A stretch of DNA of 64,000 nt from Symsagittifera roscoffensis. Lineage: Eukaryota; Xenacoelomorpha; Acoela; Convolutidae. The notes under the pieces are model-generated. The model was not told the DNA's origin and did no database searches. It worked only from the letters and a program-made list of their open reading frames with translations. Positions 40,301-41,755 of this stretch are shown here, piece by piece. The position numbers were made by a program, and so were the translations under genes. The DNA lies in the NCBI RefSeq assembly GCF_963678635.1, contig NC_087062.1, positions 52,212,473 through 52,276,472 on the forward strand, given 5' to 3'. Within the stretch, counting starts at the first letter, position 1; the number at the start of each line of letters is the position of its first letter.

Positions 40301-41755
40301 ATAAGTGGGTTGTTAGTTAGATGGATCATGATTGGTTAATATTAAATACTTTACAGTGGTAAAATATCTAATTTATCCAATCATAAAATGTAGTTTAGAT
40401 CAGGTTCCAAATAGAATATTTTAAGAGTAAATCGACCATATTTGTTCTCCAAAAATCAATACCAAAAAAGAGTACCATTTTAAAGAGTACCAATTGAAAT
40501 CCTAATAAAATGTTTTCAAGTTAGATCATTGCACAAAATAAACACTTTTTAAAACAGCTTTCCAAAAGTTAACAGAAAATTCTGTGACAATAACATCACT
40601 TGAGGGACCAACTTTGACTAATGACTGGCCTGTTTTTTGAGAAACATGCAACTGCTTCGGAAGCCAATATAATATGAACCTGGCTGTTGCGCAAATAACC
40701 CAGTATGTTCTGACTGCAAAGGTTTAAGTAAACAATTTTAAAAATCTGATGGAAAAAAAAATTGTTTTGTTTTTGAAATACCATTGTAGTTTTCGCCAAA
40801 TTTTCTGTTGTTTTTATAGAGGGTGATTTAACTGGATCGCAATCTGCAGAAGTTACAGGTAATAATAGCCAAAGTATTTTATAAATTGTCCTAGGTTTTA
40901 ATAGATCTCAGGATTGTTCATCATTTTTTTTGCCATTCAGCCAGAAACACGGAAAAATTCGAACCAGCTTTTCACTAAACACAGAAAATTTTTCGATTTT
41001 GTTTGGCGTCCAAATTACGGCTAAGTTTTGTAATATGATATCACCCCTGATTACCTACGAGCTTTCTGTAGTCGATCAAAAAAACACAGGCTAATCTATA
41101 TACCTCTTTCACTTCACTTCTTAAAGTTGTCGGAACAAAAAAAAAATAATATTTGCAAAATTGAATTGCTAAATTAGCGGAAAAAATCTTTATTGAACAG
41201 CTTTCAGCCATCAAAATTAGGCCCGTTACCAATTTCGAATGATAAAACACTTGAGAAATGATAGGAACTTTTCGATGAATTACCACCAAGGTTAGCAGCC
41301 CGGCCCTCACACTAAGAAGTTTCATACCCTGAGTACCCCACAAACTTAACCTGGCGACATTACCTGCTGAAATTACAGAATCACAAAGTTTTTAAAGGCA
41401 ACCTGAATGCCTAGATACACATGTAATGAAGAAGTAGAGTGCGCTAAAAAAACGCAATTTTTTAGTCGAAACTCTCCAAAAATGTTTAAATCGGCAACTT
41501 TTGCTCGCTTTCATAAATGTTTTTTTTCCTCGACGTTTTTTGTAATTGTGAATTTTCGTTATGCGAGGGAGCCTTAACATAATTATATTGACTGCAGTGC
41601 AAAAACTATTATCTTCACAATTAAAGCTTGGGTGAACATAACTGCCTAATTTAAGTGAAAACCCACACTCACTTGAAGTTGACTCTGTCAGCAAAGTCGC
41701 CGTCGAATCCTCCTGATTGAATCTGAACTAATTTTGAGGCGAGCTCAGCTATCAT
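1056..41755 (-). CDS. Innexin gap-junction/hemichannel protein, seven coding exons
   Basis: Innexins are four-pass membrane proteins that form gap junctions and hemichannels in invertebrates. I join exons 41755-41673, 17118-16872, 14299-14155, 13577-13365, 2325-2171, 1881-1729 and 1373-1056. Every junction is GT-AG and in phase, giving about 438 residues. Visible hallmarks: an N-terminal DFADRVNFKYT block, TM1 at about 29-47, two Cys in extracellular loop 1 (53 and 71), the YYQW motif at TM2 (99-102), TM3 at about 193-215, two Cys in loop 2 (254 and 271), the CVLPINLFNE block (271-280), TM4 at about 284-304, and a Lys/Asn/Ser-rich cytoplasmic tail. The length is normal for the family. The gene is stretched by an 18.9-kb retroelement in intron 1 and an 11-kb satellite in intron 4. 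The 3' end is unsettled: either a stop at 1017 or a donor at 1055 leading off the window. Confidence 0.93.
1374..1728 (-). other. Innexin intron 6
   Basis: A 355-bp AT-rich intron bounded by GTTTGC and TGTAG. Nothing else seen. Confidence 0.8.
1729..1881 (-). CDS. Innexin exon 6 (TM4)
   Basis: Residues 282-332. The acceptor TTTGGTCAG at 1882 gives VYLLVWFWLLFILILTSLNL, matching the family pattern for TM4. An AG 14 bp upstream (TGCAG) would break the frame. The donor is ACAAAG followed by GTTTGC. Confidence 0.9.
2171..2325 (-). CDS. Innexin exon 5 (extracellular loop 2)
   Basis: Residues 230-281. The exon follows a TTGATGCAG acceptor and ends at GAAATG with a GTAAGT donor. It carries cysteines 254 and 271 and the CVLPINLFNE signature. 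Its first 31 bp (2295-2325) are also the first copy of the intronic satellite unit, so exon and array overlap physically. Confidence 0.93.
2295..13268 (-). repeat. 54-copy tandem satellite (~203-bp unit) containing the exon 5 acceptor and first 31 exon bases
   Basis: The landmark CTGGTGCCCAGGTAG (or variants) starts 54 times: 2295, 2499, 2703, 2908, 3112 and so on to 12863 and 13067. Spacing is 199-205 bp, mean 203.2. On the minus strand each unit reads about 172 bp of intron ending TTGATGCAG, then TGATCTACTCCTTCATCTAC and the next 11 exon bases. Copy 1 is the real exon boundary; after 2295 the true exon diverges (CAGTCTGCGAG versus CAGCATTTTTG). Copies are nearly identical. Differences include A-run length, CTT/ATT in the TAGTTMTTAG site, and AACTTAC versus AATTTAC. 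The array fills essentially all of intron 4. Confidence 0.98.
13365..13577 (-). CDS. Innexin exon 4 (cytoplasmic loop, TM3)
   Basis: Residues 159-229 plus one base. The acceptor is AATTTCAG. The predicted donor is ACTG followed by GTCAGT at 13364. The ALHIDRYLELQ segment is followed by a hydrophobic TM3 (LTFCYPLVKLGFILNIVAHV). The donor was chosen because it is the only GT that gives the phase needed by exon 5. The satellite array begins fewer than 100 bp downstream of it. Confidence 0.88.
13578..14154 (-). other. Innexin intron 3
   Basis: About 580 bp of AT-rich sequence with no repeat or gene recognised. A plus-strand 61-codon frame at 13899-14084 has no recognisable motif. Confidence 0.7.
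14155..14299 (-). CDS. Innexin exon 3 (end of TM2, cytoplasmic loop)
   Basis: Residues 111-158 plus one base. It starts after TCTTTCAG and ends at ACATAG followed by GTGAAT. The text AVSFAFPHFVWR continues TM2 directly from exon 2, followed by a hydrophilic loop. Confidence 0.9.
14300..16871 (-). other. Innexin intron 2, mostly diverged dispersed repeats
   Basis: A 2.6-kb AT-rich intron. It contains the inverted-repeat element at 16256-16624, a piece at 15900-16060 related to sequences near 46420-46640 and 54840-54980 (the GCGATTTATCCCGC and GCCAATTTGG region), and the GATACGAGCAGTC-type motif near 16150-16200. No coding sequence seen. Confidence 0.6.
16256..16624. mobile_element. MITE-like element with ~70-bp terminal inverted repeats
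   Basis: The left arm (16256-16327) starts TGTTCCAACTTTTGTAACAA and runs to TTCTTCAGACAAATT. The right arm (16554-16624) is its near-perfect reverse complement, ending AAAAGTCGGAAC. There is no coding capacity between them. A second family member at 47612-47910 matches this element in inverted orientation but lacks one arm. This structure is typical of a non-autonomous DNA transposon, though no target duplication was established. Confidence 0.7.
16872..17118 (-). CDS. Innexin exon 2 (TM1, extracellular loop 1, start of TM2)
   Basis: Residues 28-110. The acceptor is TTTCTACAG and the donor is CTTCAG followed by GTAGAC. The exon contains the TTRQFVGDAIVC segment, loop-1 cysteines 53 and 71 (YCWV context) and the YYQWTPL motif. 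These are the most diagnostic innexin features in the window. Confidence 0.95.
19024..19670. repeat. 323-bp tandem duplication (two copies)
   Basis: Copy 1 is 19024-19346 and copy 2 is 19347-19670. They are nearly identical, from AAATTGAATAGGTGATTC through the AACGCAGCTTCATGGTCAAA end. Differences are a few substitutions, such as ATTTCAGTAG versus ATTTAAGTAG, and one T-run length. No coding content. Confidence 0.92.
21233..21414. repeat. Long inverted repeat (hairpin), ~65-bp arms
   Basis: The arm 21233-21298 (TTTTTTTGTCATTGGCTTAA and on to TCCACAAGAAAACAA) is complementary to 21343-21414 (TTCTTGTGGAAAAAAATG to AATGACAAAAAAA), with a loop of about 45 bp. It sits 86 bp left of the LTR element and may be a small foldback element. 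Confidence 0.85.
21500..21503. repeat. Target-site duplication AATA, left copy
   Basis: The four bases AATA directly abut the left LTR and recur at 40410-40413 directly after the right LTR. A 4-bp duplication fits Ty3/gypsy-type integration. Confidence 0.85.
21504..21912 (-). repeat. 3' LTR
   Basis: 409 bp. In element orientation it starts TGGAACCTGATC and ends ATAACTCA. It differs from the 5' LTR at about three positions: one missing T in GAGAGTCAAC, A for C in TTAACTTC, and A for T in AGTATTTTC. Confidence 0.95.
21913..21919 (-). other. Polypurine tract (putative, short)
   Basis: Directly before the 3' LTR the minus strand reads GGATGGG. It is in the right place but short for a polypurine tract. 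Confidence 0.4.
21920..23473 (-). other. Element 3' untranslated region
   Basis: About 1.55 kb between the last large ORF and the 3' LTR. The only minus-strand frame of note is 22607-22849, an 80-residue Lys/His/Thr-rich basic ORF. The plus-strand frames at 21965-22410 look like antisense shadows. No function assigned. Confidence 0.5.
22607..22849 (-). CDS. Small basic ORF near the 3' LTR (doubtful)
   Basis: 80 residues, very basic (MKTIIKPKKEIIKHKKVEKQ start). The strand is A-rich here, which favours Lys-rich chance frames. Position after the last large ORF would fit a small accessory gene, but nothing else supports it. Confidence 0.2.
   Translation of the reverse strand: MKTIIKPKKEIIKHKKVEKQTHTKNNSIFEKRTQPTKHKKNHNKPNIKRYHITGPLTETARNHTPTPGLTHQRGRPEHAL
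23474..25183 (-). CDS. 569-residue ORF downstream of env (unknown function)
   Basis: An intact ORF from ATG 25183 to stop 23474; the frame is open another ~46 codons upstream without an ATG. Residues 1 to about 155 are Ser/Pro/Thr/Asn-rich and probably disordered. Next is a basic patch (about 158-180, FKRKFPNHPFPTKRGTAREY), then about 390 residues of mixed, apparently folded sequence rich in Tyr, Phe, His and Thr with few Cys. No signal peptide, membrane span or retroelement enzyme motif was recognised. A large intact ORF after env is unusual for Ty3/gypsy elements. It could be an accessory protein, a second structural protein, or captured host sequence. Confidence 0.7.
   Translation of the reverse strand: MNSDTNSHISVLYSISQLNNPDIETPDEFADSEPSPSNNFQTNPSVFSKPPFQPIPPNNPLPSISTPSYASQVTPTYSSFHSDRSSNSPDTPQISQELDNFITLQQQPFHLENSTINQISSTIESLNPPTPTPSSAYTASLAPSSTSTESSNSTNRAYRTFKRKFPNHPFPTKRGTAREYINHPNHTNTKDFLAITLPSFPQYTLNTPNDTNDTRNFVDEQVLMPKLHWTSYYHFTNPLCLPLSNTHIDIERNKDMLYRLTTPLTHRQFTYIGYKKSLKTYTAPRANEYTLEYYDHNIIRTNQDQFLDDDRFANPQITEKFFIKTPYVFTLKIFDRKFDHIISEALTDTQAYESFKERFQLFSLTFHFLAPHERDLHCSHDIMLRTKQTHTYTYYRFIQNHFDLHTPSRQPQHRFQFINSKYTSPFFLNFTYCIKDANLHGILCNYDPITQMYIFCPITKTFNAEESRPFLIPHEFIQPIEIPILEFIHNTKYNHKLYNLIQNTSYDFAVGTEELKTIKALQLLWPLLQTKNIIRILAKLLTNSNIIHDIFPHGFFPRRLTGKYKLSYS
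25233..25540 (-). CDS. Short open frame between env and the 3' ORF
   Basis: About 100 codons, Pro/Gln/Asn/Thr-rich, open from a TAG near 25540 to a TAA at about 25233, overlapping the env stop in another frame. Its content resembles the disordered start of the next ORF, whose frame opens at about 25325 beside a T7 run. The two may originally have been one ORF. Function unknown. Confidence 0.35.
25497..27870 (-). pseudogene. env: env: envelope-like glycoprotein, broken in two places
   Basis: The ATG at 27870 starts a clear signal peptide (about residues 1-18), followed by a Cys-bearing ectodomain. The frame shifts at an A7 run near 27232 (pieces 27870-27223 and 27260-26808). It then hits an in-frame TAA at 26808-26810, at the junction of a 39-bp tandem duplication, and continues in the same frame through 26675 to a stop at 25497. 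The last piece has several Cys pairs, then about two membrane segments near its C-terminal third (around 25700-25880) and a short tail. Spacing of Cys, Pro and Arg in the 26200-26480 part reminds me of class III-type glycoproteins of negative-strand RNA viruses; this is a weak resemblance, not an assignment. Confidence 0.75.
26772..26850. repeat. 39-bp tandem duplication inside env
   Basis: The block GATGTTCCTTCGWTGGTCCT and following bases occurs at 26773 and again at 26812, with one internal mismatch. The length is a multiple of three, so the frame is kept, but one junction codon is TAA where the other copy has TAT. Confidence 0.9.
27858..29033 (-). CDS. 391-codon open frame with no ATG, Pro/Ser/Thr/Asn/Gln-rich
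   Basis: The frame is open from just after a TAG at 29034 to a TAA at 27858 and contains no ATG and only one TTG, near the end. It would be missed by start-based gene finders. The product is Ser/Pro/Thr/Asn/Gln-rich with Arg (PRRNRNFQTPRVHFDIP) and has a more ordered final third (LRLDWNTFTAPPPLFGQ; a helical KLNNITQ region). Its stop overlaps the env start within ATGTATATTCTAA, so the two genes are abutted. Expression could be by frameshift or readthrough from the membrane ORF, by splicing, or by a non-AUG start. It matches no family I know. Confidence 0.6.
   Translation of the reverse strand, partial: KNTIININFSTKRINKKPSKIANQQSLSQSSPTSSQNNPTPSSTTQNPQTSTRISFQDNPYTFEERHARLSEPLEPVQRQAPLSEPTYNLYPTLPQELSRIRNPSQNQNTVEINRQIIHPRRNRNFQTPRVHFDIPQSPSQSTPENPIGILPETRTLLSQRSTSSLPSDYLGSTPTSEQIRENPFNPTNQTSRLPYWTTHSFTQGEPNLINDPIDISTDTTTSSSLPETLSLPSTPSKSQISPPPFNLNFPNNLDARYREQSSTNIPLRLDWNTFTAPPPLFGQHPESNRLHNWPLNRLQYRQDIHEDIRDHNIQILQQKSLQLKFEITVKLNNITQHPYPLNPPNITAQSLPPPIITTEVIYKYDRYTKKTIGYITFYNPYSGLSYTCIF
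28999..29187 (-). CDS. Small membrane ORF 2, ATGA-coupled to ORF 1
   Basis: 62 residues with two hydrophobic segments (IFLLFVIFITFLSSLILTI and AIIIFALATILLILFL) separated by CKCIKK. The start codon overlaps the upstream stop (ATGA), an arrangement used elsewhere for termination-reinitiation. The next long ORF overlaps its last 35 bases in another frame. Family unknown. The two hydrophobic ORFs and the following frame might be one protein split by indels. Confidence 0.5.
   Translation of the reverse strand: MIRTIFSRTDIFLLFVIFITFLSSLILTICKCIKKAIIIFALATILLILFLEEYYNKHKFFH
29184..29414 (-). CDS. Small multi-pass membrane ORF 1
   Basis: 76 residues, almost all Ile/Leu/Phe, with room for about two membrane spans (NIILNILINFLTIFKLLII and FVIILIIFCNIFLIFYSIF), ending in a hydrophilic tail. 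A TAA lies directly before its ATG. Its stop overlaps the next start as ATGA (29184-29187). Family unknown. In retroelements, hydrophobic peptides here could be accessory or part of the env cassette; that is inference. Confidence 0.5.
   Translation of the reverse strand: MLCSRPVNIILNILINFLTIFKLLIIFLFDTFESFVIILIIFCNIFLIFYSIFELYLQLSKAIDYIHRYDSQNLSK
29415..30160 (-). other. Gap between integrase and the hydrophobic ORFs
   Basis: About 750 bp, AT-rich, no convincing ORF on either strand. In this position it could carry splice or internal expression signals for the downstream ORFs; none was identified. Confidence 0.5.
30161..33505 (-). CDS. pol: Pol: reverse transcriptase, RNase H, integrase
   Basis: A long open frame; from the ATG at 33472 it has 1103 residues. 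RT: LKIVLDARYLN with catalytic D46, and YLDD at 145-148. RNase H: D294 (YAMCDASNFGIG), E337 and D364 (LFTDHKP). Integrase: HHCC zinc finger H657, H664, C694, C697, and a catalytic triad D729, D789, E825 with 35 residues between the last two (DD35E). A C-terminal basic tail follows. The order RT-RH-IN is that of Ty3/gypsy. This segment has no internal break. It is in frame with the RT N-terminal piece upstream except for one TGA. Confidence 0.97.
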   Translation of the reverse strand, partial: ASKVPIHLHDKVNRLLDILEQYNIISPVNKEEQPKGNTFINPVIILAKGESLKIVLDARYLNSLIDESKCNWPIEPILVILTKINGKYFTTAELNSAYNQMPLDEQSRRLTQFVIGNQQYEFNRLFYGISIGPAAFSAFMSKIFRPLILKKNAITYLDDVFMQSQTKEEMFKVLEHYHKILQNENLKAAPDKSHFFLTRVKLLGHNIERKTITPLKSRIDAIQKLQPPTNKKKIQEFPGMLNFLSKYVYKMQLYLRPFYNILRQQNNFEWNTEHQARFEEIKKLLTDQISNTIPDPNQPFYAMCDASNFGIGAALLQSHNGTNKMNLISANSRLFTEAEIRLSTLLRECTAIIYTLTEYEFLILGSKHPIVLFTDHKPIIFLFTQKSNPNHRVYRFQLILMKFPILHIVWTAGKNLALPDTLSRNTPPELLTRKTTVEIPKNIKFYLAENETSPRLECKYAVKTDVEQSQINNLQHFPLYLDCQNNHYEVDLLGTSTFKPIPYSQWIKNNTQQKRVKRHSHKKDLFLLIEKENLTDKINLSGPQTNDSKYTINQVFDLHDPLDTIPLSKLEIENIFLPPTDKITINTLKQYQNLDPVIRQLKSWHKYKTKPVKADTTILGNKTLLRYFRKFNNTTINENTDLLEYQLNESIVPCLPLSMILIAFNISHTQNIKGHSGSEKTYSNFIQNFYFPNAPIWIKVLCNDCIVCQLNKPYPNQKQIAQKQDFKGQSLYFNHRISFDTKGPISPSSEGNSYIMVIVEAFTHYVALNPVPHCNAYYAYTTLYEHWIAKFGLPEILVTDNGTEFINNEIITLCHLYNIKLKPRTSHAPWTNGLVEGMNRSLQEYLRCIINGNDTKYTEWSADVKLFPLAYNSQITTTLGMSPYEMVFNQKPCKPIMFTANSHKNAQSYCQPNKESICYNLPLHTHDEDHFHHPQVLKLASGTHTEWILNRDKKHNEIYQKVTKKLLQRQNINEQINSRFTPASDLKIGTFVLIPNFNTQKGISKKLQPLRKEPYQIIAKPTDVTYKITDSDKKEIVQHRNNLLPYYPKEYALRELTQLYSFTGLKVIQNYPHTENKTKEQHDIHLENQNKKSTTTKNNTKKLDQNTPQKERKN
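33506..34138 (-). pseudogene. pol: Linker and N-terminal part of reverse transcriptase (broken)
   Basis: The first part reads in the frame of 34055-33990 and shifts at an A5 run near 33987 into 33991-33506. The end (HLPLKPDAVF, then KKQ) is the conserved lead-in to gypsy RT. A single in-frame TGA at 33506-33508, where an Arg CGA would be expected, separates it from the rest of pol in the same frame. One transition or an assembly error would explain it. Confidence 0.75.
34139..34947 (-). CDS. pro: Retroelement aspartic protease (same frame as gag tail)
   Basis: The frame is open from about 35375. From the first in-frame ATG at 34885 it encodes 248 residues. The active-site motif IDFLIDSGAESNII is at about 104-117 (DSG at 109-111), and a later hydrophobic IIGIPFI segment fits the retropepsin flap/dimer region. 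It cleaves Gag and Pol in this element class. It ends at a stop at 34139, and RT follows in another frame. Confidence 0.85.
34948..36273 (-). pseudogene. gag: gag, capsid C-terminus, zinc knuckle and Arg/Asn/Ser-rich tail
   Basis: This begins with the capsid C-terminal half (RRLPNETIKQLAVRIE). It then has one CCHC zinc knuckle, CNYCRRYGHSTSEC (CX2CX4HX4C), and an Arg/Asn/Ser-rich nucleic-acid-binding tail. A 59-bp tandem duplication (about 35405-35520) shifts the frame inside the tail. In the compensating frame the Arg/Asn/Ser-rich text resumes near 35375 and stays open without interruption into protease. Gag and protease were therefore probably one frame, with no programmed shift between them. 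Confidence 0.75.
35405..35522. repeat. 59-bp tandem duplication in gag tail
   Basis: The block around TTTGATCTGGAGTAGTTATT starts at 35413 and again at 35472, offset 59 bp. Because 59 is not a multiple of three, it shifts the gag reading frame. Confidence 0.9.
36266..36930 (-). pseudogene. gag: gag, capsid N-terminal segment
   Basis: After a Gln/Asn/Pro-rich region with degenerate QNPxxTQSxQPxQ repeats, this frame holds a retrotransposon-gag capsid-like block: FTGTDPEYSVEDYLNAV, then DGAAQKWFSVLP and WKRFTQEF. The frame stops at 36266, while the capsid continues in the next frame from 36273. The break is at TTTTTCAAAAATG. Confidence 0.7.
36703..37734 (-). pseudogene. gag: gag, central low-complexity segment
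   Basis: An open frame rich in Asn, Thr, Gln and Pro, likely disordered. The frame looks sensible down to about 36930. There an AAAAATAAAAAG stretch shifts the natural reading into the frame that continues as the capsid segment; the remaining codons here to 36703 are probably out of frame. It has a TTTTTQQN stretch and no catalytic motifs. Confidence 0.6.
37725..38327 (-). pseudogene. gag: gag, N-terminal segment (frame-broken)
   Basis: An open frame of about 199 codons with an acidic start (SEDSPDDDD), then a mixed helical region, ending at a stop at 37725. It has no ATG of its own. An ATG at 38328 opens a different frame that stops after seven codons, so a one-base change near 38308-38328 probably separates start from body. 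At the other end the next gag frame opens through a 10-bp overlap (37725-37734) beside an A6T4 run. No family domain is recognised in this segment; gag is inferred from position. Confidence 0.6.
38384..38731 (-). CDS. Small basic ORF upstream of gag (unknown)
   Basis: 115 residues starting MHNCEIENKKYDLVI. A strongly basic middle (KRQTLKRKIITKQRQITRK) is followed by an acidic/Ser stretch (SDSETTSSSSKRGKRRIKKQ). The composition suggests nucleic-acid binding or nuclear localisation. It ends 55 bp before the possible gag ATG. I recognise no homologue; it could be an accessory regulator or a detached gag N-terminus. Confidence 0.5.
   Translation of the reverse strand: MHNCEIENKKYDLVITPHTQTVGYIRTKRQTLKRKIITKQRQITRKRFSKNRNAFSESEANNLDELYKLKESIDKNCPIHDQLYFSDSETTSSSSKRGKRRIKKQYKHKPVHLYN
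38732..39678 (-). other. Element leader with repeated motifs, no ORF
   Basis: About 950 bp between the leader ORF and the basic ORF. It contains three spaced copies of a GGTTGGA...ATCGA motif (near 38862, 38972 and 39195 on the plus strand) and a direct repeat of GATCCAAGGATARGCCTTGA (near 39271 and 39331). Such structured leaders often hold packaging or RNA-export signals, but that is inference. Confidence 0.5.
39679..39912 (-). CDS. Leader ORF immediately after the 5' LTR (unknown)
   Basis: 77 residues from the ATG at 39912. The frame is open further upstream without an ATG, through the primer-binding region and 24 bp into the 5' LTR (TGA at about 40026). The upstream part is Leu/Glu/Asn-rich and could form a helix. 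The ATG part has an Arg-rich stretch (GRRPRSRDDIRQSR). I recognise no family. It could be a first coding exon for a spliced mRNA, or chance. No splice evidence is available. Confidence 0.35.
   Translation of the reverse strand: MLYDDNLIEMSLRLNRSEPIFRTIIELPGIGRRPRSRDDIRQSRNLPNSYMIVRQKPTQTFIFRILLAMKLDFHLQT
39980..39997 (-). other. Primer binding site (putative)
   Basis: Two bases inside the 5' LTR the minus strand reads TGGTGCGACCATAAGTCT. The TGG matches the complement of a tRNA CCA end, so the primer tRNA would end GGTCGCACCA. I could not identify which tRNA that is. Confidence 0.6.
40000..40409 (-). repeat. 5' LTR
   Basis: 410 bp, with the same TG...CA ends as the 3' LTR. As the upstream LTR on the minus strand it should carry the element's promoter. 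No TATA position was assigned. Confidence 0.95.
40410..40413. repeat. Target-site duplication AATA, right copy
   Basis: Matches 21500-21503 on the other side of the element. Confidence 0.85.
40414..41672 (-). other. Innexin intron 1, part right of the LTR element
   Basis: About 1.26 kb of AT-rich intron between the LTR element and exon 1. Minus frames at 41041-41343 and 41392-41694 have no recognisable motif; the second overlaps exon 1 in a different frame. Confidence 0.6.
41673..41755 (-). CDS. Innexin exon 1 (start codon, N-terminus)
   Basis: This exon encodes residues 1-27 plus two bases of codon 28: MIAELASKLVQIQ, then GGFDGDFADRVNF. It ends at a GTGAGT donor. Joined to exon 2 it restores the FKYT block that precedes TM1 in innexins. 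The ATG at 41755 follows an A-rich stretch. The same frame is open upstream for about 40 codons to a TGA but has no ATG, so this ATG is the best start. It lies 24.5 kb from exon 2 and is too short to be found by ORF scanning. Confidence 0.88.

Larger units (their letters stand above)
21504..40409 (-). mobile_element. 18.9-kb env-bearing Ty3/gypsy-like LTR retroelement with accessory ORFs
   Basis: Two near-identical LTRs (409 and 410 bp, TG...CA ends) enclose gag, protease, RT, RNase H, integrase and env, all read on the minus strand. A 4-bp AATA duplication flanks the element. The domain order PR-RT-RH-IN, the YLDD motif and the DD35E integrase place it with Ty3/gypsy (Metaviridae). It is about twice the usual 5-10 kb because of a long leader, a long gag, and extra ORFs between integrase and env and again after env. 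It lies in intron 1 of the innexin gene, on the same strand. Several coding breaks (listed separately) suggest this copy may not be active, although the LTRs are young. Confidence 0.95.
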
